64,000 nt of DNA from Micromonospora siamensis (GCF_900090305.1 NZ_LT607751.1:2232001-2296000); one strand, 5' to 3'; positions 8,761-18,411 are shown, counted from the first letter of the stretch. Notes: generated by a model from the sequence alone, not told the origin. Numbers and translations are program-made.

Positions 8761-9543
8761 TTACGCGGGCAGGGTGAGGATCTCGGCTCCGTCGTCGGTG
8801 ATGGCGATGGTGTGCTCGCTGTGCGCCGTCCGGCAGCCGGTCACGCTGCGCAGCGTCCAGCCGTCGGCGTCGGTGACCAACTCGGCGGTGTCCGCCATCA
8901 CCCACGGTTCCAGGGCCAGCAGCAGCCCCGGACGCAGCCGGTAGCCCCGGCCCGCTCGACCGGTGTTCGACACATGCGGGTCCTGATGCATAGTCGAGCC
9001 GACCCCGTGACCGCCGAACTCGGTGTTCACCGAGTACCCCGCCTCGCGCAGCACCGTGCCGATGGCGTGGGAGATGTCGCCGATCGGCACGCCAGGACCA
9101 GCCGCGGCGATACCGGCGTGCAGGGCACGCTGCGTCGCCTCGATCAGCGCGACGCTCTCCGGCGGGTGCCTGTCGCCCACGATGAAGCTGATGGCCGAGT
9201 CGGCGACGACTCCGCCCAGGTTGACAGCCAGGTCGAGGGAGAGCAGGTCACCGTCGACGAGCTGGTAGTCGTGCGGCAGGCCGTGCAGCACCGCGTCGTT
9301 GACCGACGTGCAGATGTAGTGGCCGAACGGCCCGCGCCCGAACGACGGCTCGTAGTCGACGTAGCAGGACGCCGCCCCGGCCTCGGTGATCATGTCGCGG
9401 GTCCACCGGTCGATGTCCAGCAGGTTCGTGCCCACCGTGACGCGGCTCTTCAAGGTCTGGAGCATCCTGGCGACCAGGGTGCCGGTGTCCCTCGCGCGCA
9501 GCAGCTGGGTGGGGTTCAGGATCTCGATCACGCGGCGCCTCAC
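8761..9543 (-). CDS. map: Type I methionine aminopeptidase (second copy)
   Basis: The enzyme removes the initiator methionine from nascent proteins using two metal ions. All five family ligands are present: D and D in LSLDLAVNLGGVVADSA, H in GGHGVGSTMHQDPHV, E in LALEPWV and E in SEHTIAIT. Length is 260 residues with no N-terminal zinc-finger or SH3-binding extension. A second type I copy lies at 53048, in the position of the mapB-like gene. This copy diverges from a small Xre regulator with only 52 bases between starts, which suggests it is specifically regulated. The start is taken as the GTG at 9543; a GTG 12 bases further in (9531) is possible. Confidence 0.92.
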   Translation of the reverse strand: MRRRVIEILNPTQLLRARDTGTLVARMLQTLKSRVTVGTNLLDIDRWTRDMITEAGAASCYVDYEPSFGRGPFGHYICTSVNDAVLHGLPHDYQLVDGDLLSLDLAVNLGGVVADSAISFIVGDRHPPESVALIEATQRALHAGIAAAGPGVPIGDISHAIGTVLREAGYSVNTEFGGHGVGSTMHQDPHVSNTGRAGRGYRLRPGLLLALEPWVMADTAELVTDADGWTLRSVTGCRTAHSEHTIAITDDGAEILTLPA

Positions 9544-9552
9544 TCACGACCA

Positions 9553-9595
9553 ATAAGTATCCCGGCCATACTATCCCGGTACTAGAATACGGGCC
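9553..9595. promoter_or_regulatory. Divergent promoter and operator between map and xre
   Basis: The 52 bases between the two starts hold two direct copies of TATCCCGG (9558-9565 and 9572-9579, 14 bases apart). TAGAAT at 9583-9588 is a good -10 for xre and puts transcription start at or one base before its ATG. On the minus strand GATACT (9561-9556) is a -10 for map. The repeats overlap or adjoin both -10 regions, where a dimeric Xre repressor would be expected to bind. Confidence 0.6.
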
Positions 9596-9898
9596 ATGGT
9601 CAGGTTGCCACTCACCCCCGCGGAGGTCGAACGCGGGCAGCGCCTCGGCGCCCTCCTGCGGCGCGCCCGGGGGGAGCGTTCGATGCTGCTCACCGCGCTG
9701 GAGGCCGGCGTGTCGCCAGAGACCCTGCGAAAGATCGAGTCCGGTCGGGTGGCCACCCCCGCGTTCCCCACCATCGCCGCGATCGCCGACGTCCTCGGCC
9801 TCTCCCTCGACACCGTCTGGTCGGAGATCAACCGGTCCGACGACGGCGTCGGACCCGCCCGTCCGGCCCGCCACCCGGCCCAACGCCTGGCCTCGTGA
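9596..9898 (+). CDS. Xre-family helix-turn-helix regulator
   Basis: A 100-residue protein with one helix-turn-helix (about residues 12-80): GQRLGALLRRARGERS, then GVSPETLRKIESGRVATPAF and a last helix IAAIADVLGLSLDTVWSEI. There is no effector domain, only a disordered proline-rich tail. Probably represses itself and the divergent map copy through the TATCCCGG repeats. The mRNA looks leaderless, since TAGAAT lies 7 bases before the ATG and no ribosome binding site is present. Confidence 0.88.
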   Translation: MVRLPLTPAEVERGQRLGALLRRARGERSMLLTALEAGVSPETLRKIESGRVATPAFPTIAAIADVLGLSLDTVWSEINRSDDGVGPARPARHPAQRLAS

Positions 9899-10003
9899 AC
9901 CCACCCCCGGCTCCCGACGGACACCCGGTGCGATCCGGCCGTCCGCGGGGCAGCGCGACTAGGCTGGTCGGCGGCAGGATCTTCCGCTGAGGGGGTGAGC
10001 CTG

Positions 10004-10684
10004 ATGGCCCAGGCCGCATACGCGCCCGAGCCGGCGCCGGAGCAGATGCCCGAGCCGACCGAGCCGTCGTTCGACGTGCTGCGCTGGCGCGACGAGCCGT
10101 GGACCGCCCAGCTCGCCCTCGACCTGTTGCCGGAGACCAACGGTCCCAAGGTCGAGGTCCTGAGCGGAAGCGTGATCGTGACACCACATGCCGGAATCGA
10201 CCACCAGTCGGTCGAGCGTGAACTGCCCTACCTCCTGCACCGAGCCGCCCGCCGGGCCGGGCTCTGGGTGTATCCCGAGATCAACGTGGTCTCCGGGAAG
10301 GAACTCTTCATCCCGGACATCAGCGTCCTGCGGTCGTCCGGCGGCGGCCGGCCTGCCGTCGACATCGCCGATGCCGTTCTCCTGGCGGAGATCGTCTCGC
10401 CGGGCAACCGGCGCAAGGACGTCATCGACCGACCCCGGGAGTACGCCGCCGCCGGTGTGCCCTTCTTCCTTCGTGTCGATCTGCGCAACCGGATCCCCGC
10501 ACTCGCGCTCTACGAGCTGGTCGAGGGGGAGTACCAGCCGGTGTCGGCGGCCGCCGCTGGCACTACCTTCGTGATGCACCAGCCCTTCGCCTTCTCCGTC
10601 GACCCGGCCGACCTGCTCGACGAGGAGGCGACCGAGGACCAGGCCGAGGAGCGGGACGGGGAGCAGGCGGACGGCGAGGGCTGA
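10004..10684 (+). CDS. Uma2-family (DUF820) putative endonuclease
   Basis: The protein has the PD-(D/E)xK-like fold of the Uma2/DUF820 family: [12 protein letters not shown], the acidic pair in [21 protein letters not shown] and a segment ending [16 protein letters not shown], where the usual form is K-x-x-x-Y-x-x-A-G-V-x-x-Y-W-x-V-D. The family is expanded in actinobacteria and cyanobacteria; its substrate is unknown. The N-terminal 30 residues are proline- and glutamate-rich and the C-terminus is highly acidic. The ATG at 10004 is preferred to the GTG at 9995 because the GAGGGGG run lies 8-9 bases before it. Stands alone before dxr. Confidence 0.85.
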   Translation: MAQAAYAPEPAPEQMPEPTEPSFDVLRWRDEPWTAQLALDLLPETNGPKVEVLSGSVIVTPHAGIDHQSVERELPYLLHRAARRAGLWVYPEINVVSGKELFIPDISVLRSSGGGRPAVDIADAVLLAEIVSPGNRRKDVIDRPREYAAAGVPFFLRVDLRNRIPALALYELVEGEYQPVSAAAAGTTFVMHQPFAFSVDPADLLDEEATEDQAEERDGEQADGEG

Positions 10685-10727
10685 GGCTCCCAGCGGGCGC
10701 ACAGCACCGCCGGGGCAGAATGACCCC

Positions 10728-11939
10728 GTGACATCTCCCCGAGACCTCGTGCTGCTCGGCTCGACCGGCTCGATCGGTACCCAGGCCATCGACATCGTCC
10801 GGCGCAACCCCGACCGGTTCCGGGTGGTCGCGCTCGGCGCCGGCGGCGGCAACGTGGAGCTGCTCGCCGCGCAGGCCCTGGAGTTGGGCGTCGAGGCGGT
10901 CGGCGTCGCCAAGGCCTCCGCCGCCCAGGACCTCCAGCTGGCGTTCTACGCCGAGGCCAGCCGCCGGGGGTACGCCACCGGCGACTTCAAGATCCCCAAG
11001 ATCGTGGCCGGCCCGGACGCCATGACCGAGCTGGCGCAGTGGCCCTGCGACGTGGTCCTCAACGGGGTGGTCGGCTCGCTGGGCCTCGCTCCCACGCTGG
11101 CCGCGCTGGGTGCTGGTCGTACCCTCGCGTTGGCCAACAAGGAGTCGCTGGTGGCCGGCGGCCCGCTGGTCAAGGCCGCGGTGACGCGGCCGGGGCAGAT
11201 CGTCCCGGTGGACTCCGAGCACTCCGCGCTGGCCCAGTGCCTGCGCGGCGGCACCCGGGCGGAGGTACGCCGGCTGATCGTCACCGCCAGCGGCGGGCCG
11301 TTCCGCGGCAAGCGGCGCGACGAGCTGACCGAGGTCACGCGAGAGCAGGCGCTGGCCCACCCGACCTGGAACATGGGGCCGGTCGTCACGATCAACTCAG
11401 CCACCATGGTCAACAAGGCGCTCGAGGTGATCGAGGCGCACGAGCTGTTCGACGTGCCCTACGCCGACATCCAGGTGATGGTGCACCCGCAGTCGGTGAT
11501 CCACTCGATGGTCGAGTTCGTCGACGGTTCCACGATCGCCCAGGCCAGCCCGCCGGACATGCGGCTGCCCATCGCGCTGGGCCTCGGCTGGCCGGACCGG
11601 GTCGGTGACGCCGCCGCCGCGGTCGACTGGACGAAGGCGCACACCTGGGAGTTCGCGCCGCTGGACGACGCGGCGTTCCCGGCCGTGGCGCTGGCGAAGG
11701 CGGCCGGCGAGGCGGGGCGCTGCCGGCCGGCGATCTACAACGCCGCCAACGAGGAGTGCGTCGCGGCGTTCGTCGCCGGGCGGCTGCCGTTCCTCGGCAT
11801 CGTCGACACCCTCGCGCGGGTGCTGGAGGACGCTCCCGACTTCACCGAACCAGGTACCGTCGAGGACGTGCTCGCCGCCGAGTCGTGGGCGCGCGCGCAC
11901 GCGCAGGAGATCATCGCGGGTTCGGTGGAAGGAGCTTGA
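10728..11939 (+). CDS. dxr: 1-deoxy-D-xylulose 5-phosphate reductoisomerase
   Basis: Catalyses the committed MEP-pathway step, NADPH-dependent conversion of DXP to [19 protein letters not shown] at about residues 6-21 is the NADPH-binding motif; [11 protein letters not shown] and [11 protein letters not shown] supply the metal and substrate site; TASGGPF and the [15 protein letters not shown] region follow. The 403-residue length is normal. Start is the GTG at 10728. The stop overlaps the ATG of the site-2 protease gene by one base, and ispG follows, the standard actinobacterial arrangement. Confidence 0.98.
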   Translation: MTSPRDLVLLGSTGSIGTQAIDIVRRNPDRFRVVALGAGGGNVELLAAQALELGVEAVGVAKASAAQDLQLAFYAEASRRGYATGDFKIPKIVAGPDAMTELAQWPCDVVLNGVVGSLGLAPTLAALGAGRTLALANKESLVAGGPLVKAAVTRPGQIVPVDSEHSALAQCLRGGTRAEVRRLIVTASGGPFRGKRRDELTEVTREQALAHPTWNMGPVVTINSATMVNKALEVIEAHELFDVPYADIQVMVHPQSVIHSMVEFVDGSTIAQASPPDMRLPIALGLGWPDRVGDAAAAVDWTKAHTWEFAPLDDAAFPAVALAKAAGEAGRCRPAIYNAANEECVAAFVAGRLPFLGIVDTLARVLEDAPDFTEPGTVEDVLAAESWARAHAQEIIAGSVEGA

Positions 11940-13189
11940 TGGCGTACCTGCTCGGGGTGGTGCTCTTCGCCCTCGCGATCCTCATCTCGGTGAGCCTGCA
12001 CGAGGCGGGGCACATGGCCACCGCCAAGGCCTTCGGGATGAAGGTCACGAAATACTTCGTCGGCTTCGGCCCGACCCTCTGGTCGACCCAGCGGGGCGAG
12101 ACCGAGTACGGCGTCAAGGGCGTCCCGCTCGGCGGCTTCTGCAAGATCGTCGGGATGACGCCGCAGGACGACGACGTCGACCCGGCCGACGAGCCGCGCG
12201 CGATGTGGCGCTACCCGGTCTGGAAGCGGACGATCGTGATGTCCGCCGGCTCGATCACCCACTTCGCCCTCGCCCTGATCGCCCTCTGGATCATGGCGGT
12301 CTCGGTCGGCCTGCCCAACCCGAAGTTCCCCTCCACCGACGCCCAGGCCCGCCAGGAGCCGGCGGTGATCGGCCTGGCCCCGTGCGTGGTCCCCGAGGCC
12401 GCCGCCCGGGCCTGCCAGGCCGGCGACCCGGCGAGCCCGGCCGCCCAGGCCAAGCTGCGCGACGGCGACCGGATCACCTCGCTCAACGGAAAGCCGATCG
12501 CCAACTACGGCGACCTGCTCACCGCGCTGCGGGCAGTCAAGCCCGGCGACCGCGCCGAGATCGGGTACGTCCGCGACGGCCAGCCCGGCACCACCAGCAC
12601 CGTGCTGGCGCAGACCCAGCGCCCGCCGCTGGACGACCCGAAGGGCACCGTCGGTCCGGTCGCCGCGCTCGGCGTCGGCCTCCAGTTCAGCACCCCCGCC
12701 CGGGTCAGTTACGGCCCGGTCGGCGCGTTCGGGGCGACCGCCGACTACACCGGCCAGATGGCCGTGGGCACGTACGAGGCGATGAAGCGCATCCCGCAGA
12801 AGGTGCCCGCCCTGTGGACCGCCATCACCGGCGGCGAGCGGGACGTCGACACCCCGATCAGCGTGGTCGGCGCCAGCCGGCTCGGCGGCGAGGCGGTGGA
12901 GAACAACGCCTGGTACCTCTTCTTCATGTTGTTCGTGTCGCTGAACTTCTTCATCGGCGTTTTCAACCTGCTGCCCCTGCTGCCGCTGGACGGCGGCCAC
13001 ATCGCCATCGCCTGGTTCGAGCGGGCCCGCTCCTGGCTCTATGCGAAGATCGGCCGCCGCGACCCCGGCCGCGTCGACTACCTCAAGCTCATGCCCCTGA
13101 CGTACGCGGTGATCCTGATCGGTGGCGCGTTCACGCTGCTGACCATCACCGCGGACGTCATCAACCCGATCACGCTCTTCTCAAGGTGA
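11939..13189 (+). CDS. rip1: Site-2 intramembrane metalloprotease (RseP/Rip1 type)
   Basis: An M50 zinc protease that cleaves membrane-bound anti-sigma factors and other substrates inside the bilayer. HEAGH at about residues 21-25 lies in the first transmembrane segment. A PDZ domain covers roughly 145-230 (KLRDGDRITSLNGKPI). The second metal-ligand motif, NLLPLLPLDGGHIAIAW, is near 345-360, followed by a last transmembrane helix. The ATG at 11939 has GGAAGGAG upstream. The 416-residue length is typical. Encoded between dxr and ispG as in mycobacteria; the linkage is of gene order, not an obvious pathway link. Confidence 0.96.
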   Translation: MAYLLGVVLFALAILISVSLHEAGHMATAKAFGMKVTKYFVGFGPTLWSTQRGETEYGVKGVPLGGFCKIVGMTPQDDDVDPADEPRAMWRYPVWKRTIVMSAGSITHFALALIALWIMAVSVGLPNPKFPSTDAQARQEPAVIGLAPCVVPEAAARACQAGDPASPAAQAKLRDGDRITSLNGKPIANYGDLLTALRAVKPGDRAEIGYVRDGQPGTTSTVLAQTQRPPLDDPKGTVGPVAALGVGLQFSTPARVSYGPVGAFGATADYTGQMAVGTYEAMKRIPQKVPALWTAITGGERDVDTPISVVGASRLGGEAVENNAWYLFFMLFVSLNFFIGVFNLLPLLPLDGGHIAIAWFERARSWLYAKIGRRDPGRVDYLKLMPLTYAVILIGGAFTLLTITADVINPITLFSR

Positions 13190-13198
13190 GTGCCTGAA

Positions 13199-14371
13199 GT
13201 GACCTCGATCAGTCTCGGTATGCCGGCCGTACCGCCCCCGCCGCTGGCCCCGCGCCGCGCCAGCCGCCAGATCATGGTCGGCTCGGTGCCGGTCGGTGGC
13301 GGAGCACCCGTGTCGGTGCAGTCGATGACCACCACCCTCACCTCCGACGTCAACGCCACCCTCCAGCAGATCGCCGAGCTGACCGCCTCCGGCTGCCAGA
13401 TCGTCCGGGTCGCCGTGCCGTCGCAGGACGACGTGGAGGCGCTGCCGGCGATCGCCCGCAAGTCGCAGATCCCGGTGATCGCCGACATCCACTTCCAGCC
13501 GAAGTACGTCTTCGCCGCGATCGACGCCGGCTGCGCGGCCGTCCGGGTCAACCCGGGCAACATCCGCCAGTTCGACGACAAGGTCAAGGAGATCGCCAAG
13601 GCGGCCGGCGACGCGGGCGTGCCGATCCGGATCGGCGTCAACGCCGGCTCGCTGGACAAGCGGCTGCTCGCCAAGTACGGCAAGGCCACCGCCGAGGCGC
13701 TCGTCGAGTCGGCGCTCTGGGAGTGCTCGCTCTTCGAGGAGCACGGCTTCCGGGACATCAAGATCTCCGTCAAGCACAACGACCCGGTGGTGATGATCCG
13801 GGCGTACCGGCAGCTCGCCGCGCAGTGCGACTACCCGCTGCACCTGGGCGTCACCGAGGCCGGCCCGGCCTTCCAGGGCACCATCAAGTCGGCGGTCGCC
13901 TTCGGCGCGCTGCTCGCCGAGGGGATCGGCGACACCATCCGGGTGTCGCTGTCGGCCCCGCCGGTCGAGGAGATCAAGGTCGGCAACCAGATCCTCGAGT
14001 CGCTGGGCCTGCGCGAGCGAGGCCTGGAGATCGTCTCCTGCCCGTCCTGCGGACGGGCACAGGTCGACGTCTACAAGCTCGCCGAGGAGGTCACCGCCGG
14101 CCTGGAGGGGCTGCCGGTGCCGCTGCGCGTCGCCGTCATGGGCTGCGTGGTGAACGGCCCCGGCGAGGCCCGCGAGGCCGACCTGGGTGTCGCCTCCGGC
14201 AACGGCAAGGGCCAGATCTTCGTCAAGGGGCAGGTCATCAAGACCGTGCCCGAGGGGCAGATCGTGGAGACGCTGATCGAGGAGGCGCTGCGGCTGGCCG
14301 ACGAGATGGGCGCGGAGATCCCCGAGGAGCTGCGCGACCTCGTCCCCGGCGCCACCGTCACCGTGCACTGA
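13199..14371 (+). CDS. ispG: 4-hydroxy-3-methylbut-2-enyl diphosphate synthase
   Basis: The [4Fe-4S] enzyme that converts MEcPP to HMBPP, the penultimate MEP step. The TIM-barrel part includes [14 protein letters not shown] and [10 protein letters not shown]. The cluster ligands are in [12 protein letters not shown] (two cysteines) and [10 protein letters not shown] (third), with the usual glutamate just after. I chose the GTG at 13199 ([12 protein letters not shown]) because AAGGTGAG lies 8 bases upstream; a GTG at 13190 would add three residues. 390 residues, normal for the short actinobacterial form. Followed by a strong terminator. Confidence 0.97.
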   Translation: MTSISLGMPAVPPPPLAPRRASRQIMVGSVPVGGGAPVSVQSMTTTLTSDVNATLQQIAELTASGCQIVRVAVPSQDDVEALPAIARKSQIPVIADIHFQPKYVFAAIDAGCAAVRVNPGNIRQFDDKVKEIAKAAGDAGVPIRIGVNAGSLDKRLLAKYGKATAEALVESALWECSLFEEHGFRDIKISVKHNDPVVMIRAYRQLAAQCDYPLHLGVTEAGPAFQGTIKSAVAFGALLAEGIGDTIRVSLSAPPVEEIKVGNQILESLGLRERGLEIVSCPSCGRAQVDVYKLAEEVTAGLEGLPVPLRVAVMGCVVNGPGEAREADLGVASGNGKGQIFVKGQVIKTVPEGQIVETLIEEALRLADEMGAEIPEELRDLVPGATVTVH

Positions 14372-14385
14372 CGCCCGCGTTGCCG

Positions 14386-14420
14386 TAAGGGCGGCCTTCC
14401 CGTCGGGGAGGCCGCCTTTC
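14386..14420 (+). terminator. Rho-independent-type terminator after ispG
   Basis: GGCGGCCTTCCC at 14390-14401 pairs with GGGGAGGCCGCC at 14405-14416 around a 3-base loop with a single mismatch, followed by TTT. Located 15 bases after the ispG stop, it closes the dxr-rip1-ispG operon. Confidence 0.85.
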
Positions 14421-14499
14421 GCGTACGCGGGCACGGTACGCCGGGGCTGTCGCCGGGTCCGGCCGCCGGGCGGTCGGCTGGTCTGGCAGGCTGGTAGCC

Positions 14500-15339
14500 G
14501 TGCTGACGGTGCCGGTACGGCAACTCGGGGAGTCGGAGCGCCGCGCGGTCGAGCGGCTGCTCGACCGCGACCCGTACGCGGGCGCGCAGGTCGCCGAGCG
14601 GGTCGCCGCGCGCGGGCTGGCCTGGTGGCGGTCCGAGGGCCGGATCCTGGGGTACGGCAACCGGCGCAACCTGGAGTCGATCTGCTGGCTGGGTGGCAAC
14701 CTCACCCCGGTGCTGGCCTCCGAGCCGGCCGTCGACGCGTACGCCGACCTGCTGGCCTCAGAGGAGCGGCTCTGCTCCTCCATCGTCGGCCGGGCCGACG
14801 CCGTGCTCGGCCTCTGGGACCGGCTGCGCGGGCACTGGGGGCCGGCCCGGGACGTACGCGCCAACCAGCCGCTGCTGGCCGTCGACCGGCTTCCCGAGCT
14901 GCCCGCCGACCCGCAGGTGCGGCCGGTCCGCCCGCACGAGGTGGACCGGCTCTTCCCGGCGGCGGTGGCCATGTACACCGAGGAGGTCGGCGTCTCGCCG
15001 CTGGCCGAGGACGGTGGGCGGGGCTACCGGCGGCGGGTCACCGACCTGGTCCGCGCCGGTCGGGCGTACGCCCGGTTCGTCGACGGCAAGGTGGTCTTCA
15101 AGGCGGAGCTGGCGGTGGTGACCCGGCGCACCGCGCAGATCCAGGGGGTGTGGGTGGCGCCGGAGTGGCGCGGGCGCGGCATCGCCACCGCGGCGATGGC
15201 GGCCGTGGTCCGCGACGCGCTGATCCGGGTCGCCCCGACGGTCAGCCTCTACGTCAACGACTTCAACCTGCCGGCCCGCCGGGTCTACGCCCGCTGCGGC
15301 TTCCGCCCGGTCGGCACCCTGGCCACCGTCCTGTTCTGA
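14500..15339 (+). CDS. GNAT acetyltransferase with N-terminal DUF4081
   Basis: The N-terminal ~130 residues (VERLLDRDPYAGAQVAERV, GNRRNLESICWLGGNL, SSIVGRADAVLGLWDRL) match DUF4081. The C-terminal GNAT domain has the acetyl-CoA motif VWVAPEWRGRGIATAAMAAV near 215-235 and a terminal LYVNDFNLPARRVYARCGF. The gene follows ispG in many actinobacteria (Rv2867c in M. tuberculosis), but the acceptor substrate is unknown. Start GTG at 14500. It is separated from ispG by the terminator, so it has its own promoter. Confidence 0.92.
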   Translation: MLTVPVRQLGESERRAVERLLDRDPYAGAQVAERVAARGLAWWRSEGRILGYGNRRNLESICWLGGNLTPVLASEPAVDAYADLLASEERLCSSIVGRADAVLGLWDRLRGHWGPARDVRANQPLLAVDRLPELPADPQVRPVRPHEVDRLFPAAVAMYTEEVGVSPLAEDGGRGYRRRVTDLVRAGRAYARFVDGKVVFKAELAVVTRRTAQIQGVWVAPEWRGRGIATAAMAAVVRDALIRVAPTVSLYVNDFNLPARRVYARCGFRPVGTLATVLF

Positions 15340-15403
15340 GGCGTCCCGCCCGGGTGGGGTGGGTCACGTGCGTCCGGCTTGAGGTGAACGGGACACCGGG
15401 GAC

Positions 15404-15437
15404 TATGCTGGTCATGTTTTTGTACTGACCGGTCAGT
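15404..15437 (+). promoter_or_regulatory. Promoter with perfect TetR-type operator
   Basis: TATGCT at 15404-15409 is a likely -10; TTGAGG at 15379-15384 is a possible -35, although the spacing of 19 is long. ACTGACCGGTCAGT at 15424-15437 is a perfect 14-base palindrome that would lie just after the start of transcription. It sits 15 bases upstream of the ATG of an operon whose last gene encodes a TetR regulator, the natural candidate to bind it. Confidence 0.72.
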
Positions 15438-15452
15438 TTAGTTAGGGGAGTG

Positions 15453-16187
15453 ATGAGCGTCGTCGTGGAGGCCAGCGGGCTGGGACTGCGTACCCGCCGG
15501 GGCTGGGTGTTCCGGGACGTCGACCTCAGCGCCGCCGAGGGCGAGCTGCACGCGATCACCGGGCCACCCGGCAGCGGGCGTACCTCCCTGCTGCTCGCCC
15601 TGGCCGGCCGGTTCCCGGTCGGGGAGGGTCGGGTCGTCCGGCACGGGCCGGCAGCGCTCGGCCAGGTGGCCGGGGTGCACGAACCCGACCCGGCGCTCAC
15701 CGTCGGCGAGCACATCCAGGAACGGCTGCTGCTGCTCGGCCCGGTGCCCCGCCGCCGCCGGCAACTCGTCCCCGTCGCCGCGGTCCGCGCCCGGCGCGCC
15801 TACCGGCGCGACGCCTTCGCCACCGCCATCTCCGGCGCCGGCTTCACCGGCGACGTCCCCTTCGACCCGGACACCCGCGGCCGCGACCTCACCCCGCTGC
15901 AACGCCAGGTGCTCGGCCTGGTCCTCGCCACCCTCAGCGGGCCCAAGCTGATCGTCGCCGACGACGTGGACAGCGGCTCCGACGCCCCCGAACGGGCCTG
16001 GCTCTGGGCCGCGATGGCCCGCCTCGCCGAACAGGGGTACGCCGTCGTGGCCAGCGCCCGCGCCGTCGAACCCGGCAGCCCGGCGATCGAACACCGCCTC
16101 GCCGACCCGGCGGACGTCCCCGCCCGCCCCACCCTGATCCTGCCCCGGCCCACCCCGGCCCGCACCCCCGCGGAGGTCACCCGATGA
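15453..16187 (+). CDS. ABC-type ATPase, degenerate, partner of YhgE/Pip protein
   Basis: The fold is that of an ABC nucleotide-binding domain: RRGWVFRDVDLSAAEGELHA, a P-loop at about 37-46 and a Walker B-like LIVADDVDSG near 170. Key motifs are altered. The P-loop reads GPPGSGRTS, with arginine for the catalytic lysine. The signature position reads LTPLQRQ instead of LSGGQ. The residue after the Walker B aspartate is Asp, not Glu. No H-loop histidine is obvious. It may bind but not efficiently hydrolyse ATP. The ATG at 15453 follows AGGGGAG. Its end overlaps the YhgE-like gene by ATGA, so they form one unit. Confidence 0.87.
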   Translation: MSVVVEASGLGLRTRRGWVFRDVDLSAAEGELHAITGPPGSGRTSLLLALAGRFPVGEGRVVRHGPAALGQVAGVHEPDPALTVGEHIQERLLLLGPVPRRRRQLVPVAAVRARRAYRRDAFATAISGAGFTGDVPFDPDTRGRDLTPLQRQVLGLVLATLSGPKLIVADDVDSGSDAPERAWLWAAMARLAEQGYAVVASARAVEPGSPAIEHRLADPADVPARPTLILPRPTPARTPAEVTR

Positions 16188-18334
16188 GCGTCTTCCGCCT
16201 CGCCCGCTTCGAGCTGCGCCGGATGACCCGGGGCCGGCTGCCGCGCGCGGCGCTGGCCGTGCTCACCATCGTCCCGCTGCTCTACGGCGCCCTCTACCTC
16301 TACGCCTTCTGGGATCCCTACGGGAACCTCAACCGGATCCCGGTGGCGATGGTCGTCGCCGACCGGCCCGCCGAGGCGAGCGACGGCAGCGTCGTGCACG
16401 CCGGCCAGGACCTCGCCGACGAACTGCTGGACCGCAAGGTCTTCGGCTGGACGGTCACCGACGAGCGGGACGCCCAGGTCGGTCTGCGCGACGGCCGCTA
16501 CCACCTGGTCTTCGAGATCCCGGCAGACTTCTCCGCCAGCCTCGCCGCCGGCCCCGAACCGGAGCGGGCCGCCCACCGGGGCGAACTCAAGGTGGTCAAC
16601 GACGACGCCACCAACTACCTGTCCGGGCTGCTCGCCCGCTCCGCGTTCGCCGAGATCCGGGCCGCCGCCGGGGAGAGCGCCTCCGCGTCGTACTTCGAGA
16701 AGATGCTGATCGGCTTCACCGACCTCAAGGCCGAGACCGGCAAGGCCGCCGACGGCGCCGGGCAGATCCAACACGGGCTGGGTGACGCCGGGTCCGGGGC
16801 CGGGAAGATCGCCGGCGGGATCGACCAGTCCGAACAGGGCGCCGGGCAGCTCGCCGCCGGGCTGGGCAGCGCCGCCAAGGGCGCCGACGAACTGGCCGAC
16901 GGCATCGGGCAGCTGCGTACCGGGGCGGCGAAGATCGCCGACGGCACCGCCCGGGCGGCCACCGAGACCAGCGCCGCCGCCAAGAAGGTCGACTCGGCGG
17001 CGAACCGGATCGAGCCGGTGCTGCGGGACAACGCCGAGGAGATCCAGCGCGCCGCAACCGCCGTCGCCACCGGCGCCCAGGCGCTCGCCGACAACATCGA
17101 CGCGCTGCCGCAGACCGCCCGGCAGGCCGCCACCGACGCGCAGCAGGTCCGCGACCGGCTGGCCGCGCTGGTCGCCGCCCACCCGGAACTCGCCGACGAC
17201 CCCGACGTCGTCGCCGCCCGGCAGGCCGCCGACGAGGCGGCCACCGCGGCCCAGAAGGTGGTGACCGGCCTGGACGGCGCCGACCTGGCCGGACTGAAGA
17301 GCCGGATGAACGAGGTGGCCGCCACCGCCCGGGAGATCGCCGCCGCCGCGCCGCACCTCGCCGACGACGTGGCCGCCGCCCGGGCCAAGGTCGACCAACT
17401 CGCCGCCGGCCTGAACACCCTCGCCGACGGCAGCGCCCAGCTCCGCGACGGGCTCGGCGACGCCGCCACCGGCGCCGAGCAGCTGCGCGGCGGGCTCTTC
17501 CGGCTCGCCACCGGCGCCCGCGAACTGGACAGCGGGCTGAACCGGCTCACCGGCGCCCAGCAGCAGCTGGTCGGCGGGCTGAGCAAGCTGGAGGGTGGCG
17601 CCGGCGACCTCGCCGACGGGCTCGCCGCCGGGGAGAAGAAGATCCCCGGGTACGACGACGCGGGCACCCGCTCCGACGTGCTCGGCGACCCGGTCGCCCT
17701 GGACCGGCAGGCGCACCACCCCGCCGCCTCGTACGGGGTCGGCTTCGCCCCGTACTTCCTCGGGCTGGCGCTCTGGGTCGGCGCGATGATCACGTACATG
17801 CTGCTGCGGCCGGTCAACCGGCGGCACGTGATGTCCGGCGCGGCCGGCTGGCGGGTCGCGCTCGCCGGCTGGCTGCCCGCCGCGGCCATCGGCCTGGCCC
17901 AGGCCGGGGTGCTCTTCGTGGTGGTCACCCAGGTCCTCGGCCTGGACCCGGTCCGCCCGGCGGCCACCCTCGGACTGCTCGCGCTGGTGTCGCTGGCGTT
18001 CACCGCGATCATGCAGTGGCTCGGCGCCCAGCTCGGCCCGGCCGGGCGGCTCGCCGCGCTGGCCCTGCTGATGCTCCAGCTGACCTCCTCCGGCGGCACC
18101 TACCCGGTGCAGACCTCGCCCGGCTTCTTCCAGGCCATCCACCCGTGGCTGCCGATGAGCTACGTGGTCGCCGGCCTGCGGCACACCATCAACGGCGGCC
18201 CCACCGGCCCGGTGCTCACCGGCGCGCTCGTGCTCGCCGGCTTCGGCCTCGGGGCGCTCGCGCTGACCGTCGCGGCGACCCGCCGGTCCCGGCGGCTCAC
18301 CCCGTCGAAGCTGCACCCCGAACTGACCATGTGA
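16184..18334 (+). CDS. YhgE/Pip-family ABC-2-type membrane protein
   Basis: A 716-residue membrane protein. One N-terminal transmembrane helix (about 18-40: LTIVPLLYGALYLYAFW) is followed by a large outer domain. This contains a long run of 7-residue-like repeats rich in A, G and D (about 185-490: AGQLAAGLGSAAKGADELAD and variants), typical of the predicted coiled rod in YhgE/Pip proteins. About five transmembrane helices follow at 520-710, with the family motif SSGGTYPVQTSPGFFQ before the penultimate one. Such proteins include phage-infection and type VII (Esx) secretion accessory proteins and presumed efflux components. Overlaps the ATPase gene and is followed closely by the TetR gene. Confidence 0.93.
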   Translation: MSVFRLARFELRRMTRGRLPRAALAVLTIVPLLYGALYLYAFWDPYGNLNRIPVAMVVADRPAEASDGSVVHAGQDLADELLDRKVFGWTVTDERDAQVGLRDGRYHLVFEIPADFSASLAAGPEPERAAHRGELKVVNDDATNYLSGLLARSAFAEIRAAAGESASASYFEKMLIGFTDLKAETGKAADGAGQIQHGLGDAGSGAGKIAGGIDQSEQGAGQLAAGLGSAAKGADELADGIGQLRTGAAKIADGTARAATETSAAAKKVDSAANRIEPVLRDNAEEIQRAATAVATGAQALADNIDALPQTARQAATDAQQVRDRLAALVAAHPELADDPDVVAARQAADEAATAAQKVVTGLDGADLAGLKSRMNEVAATAREIAAAAPHLADDVAAARAKVDQLAAGLNTLADGSAQLRDGLGDAATGAEQLRGGLFRLATGARELDSGLNRLTGAQQQLVGGLSKLEGGAGDLADGLAAGEKKIPGYDDAGTRSDVLGDPVALDRQAHHPAASYGVGFAPYFLGLALWVGAMITYMLLRPVNRRHVMSGAAGWRVALAGWLPAAAIGLAQAGVLFVVVTQVLGLDPVRPAATLGLLALVSLAFTAIMQWLGAQLGPAGRLAALALLMLQLTSSGGTYPVQTSPGFFQAIHPWLPMSYVVAGLRHTINGGPTGPVLTGALVLAGFGLGALALTVAATRRSRRLTPSKLHPELTM

Positions 18335-18411
18335 GGATGCTGATGACCCGGGCGGCGACGCACCGGTGCGGCGCCGGCCGCGCCGGCCGGGCGGTGGGAC
18401 GGGGAGGTTCG

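Noticed and set aside
16730..17640. DNA repeat in the YhgE gene
   Set aside because: The periodicity is in the protein (heptad-like A/G/D repeats of the rod), with diverged codons; not a DNA-level repeat.
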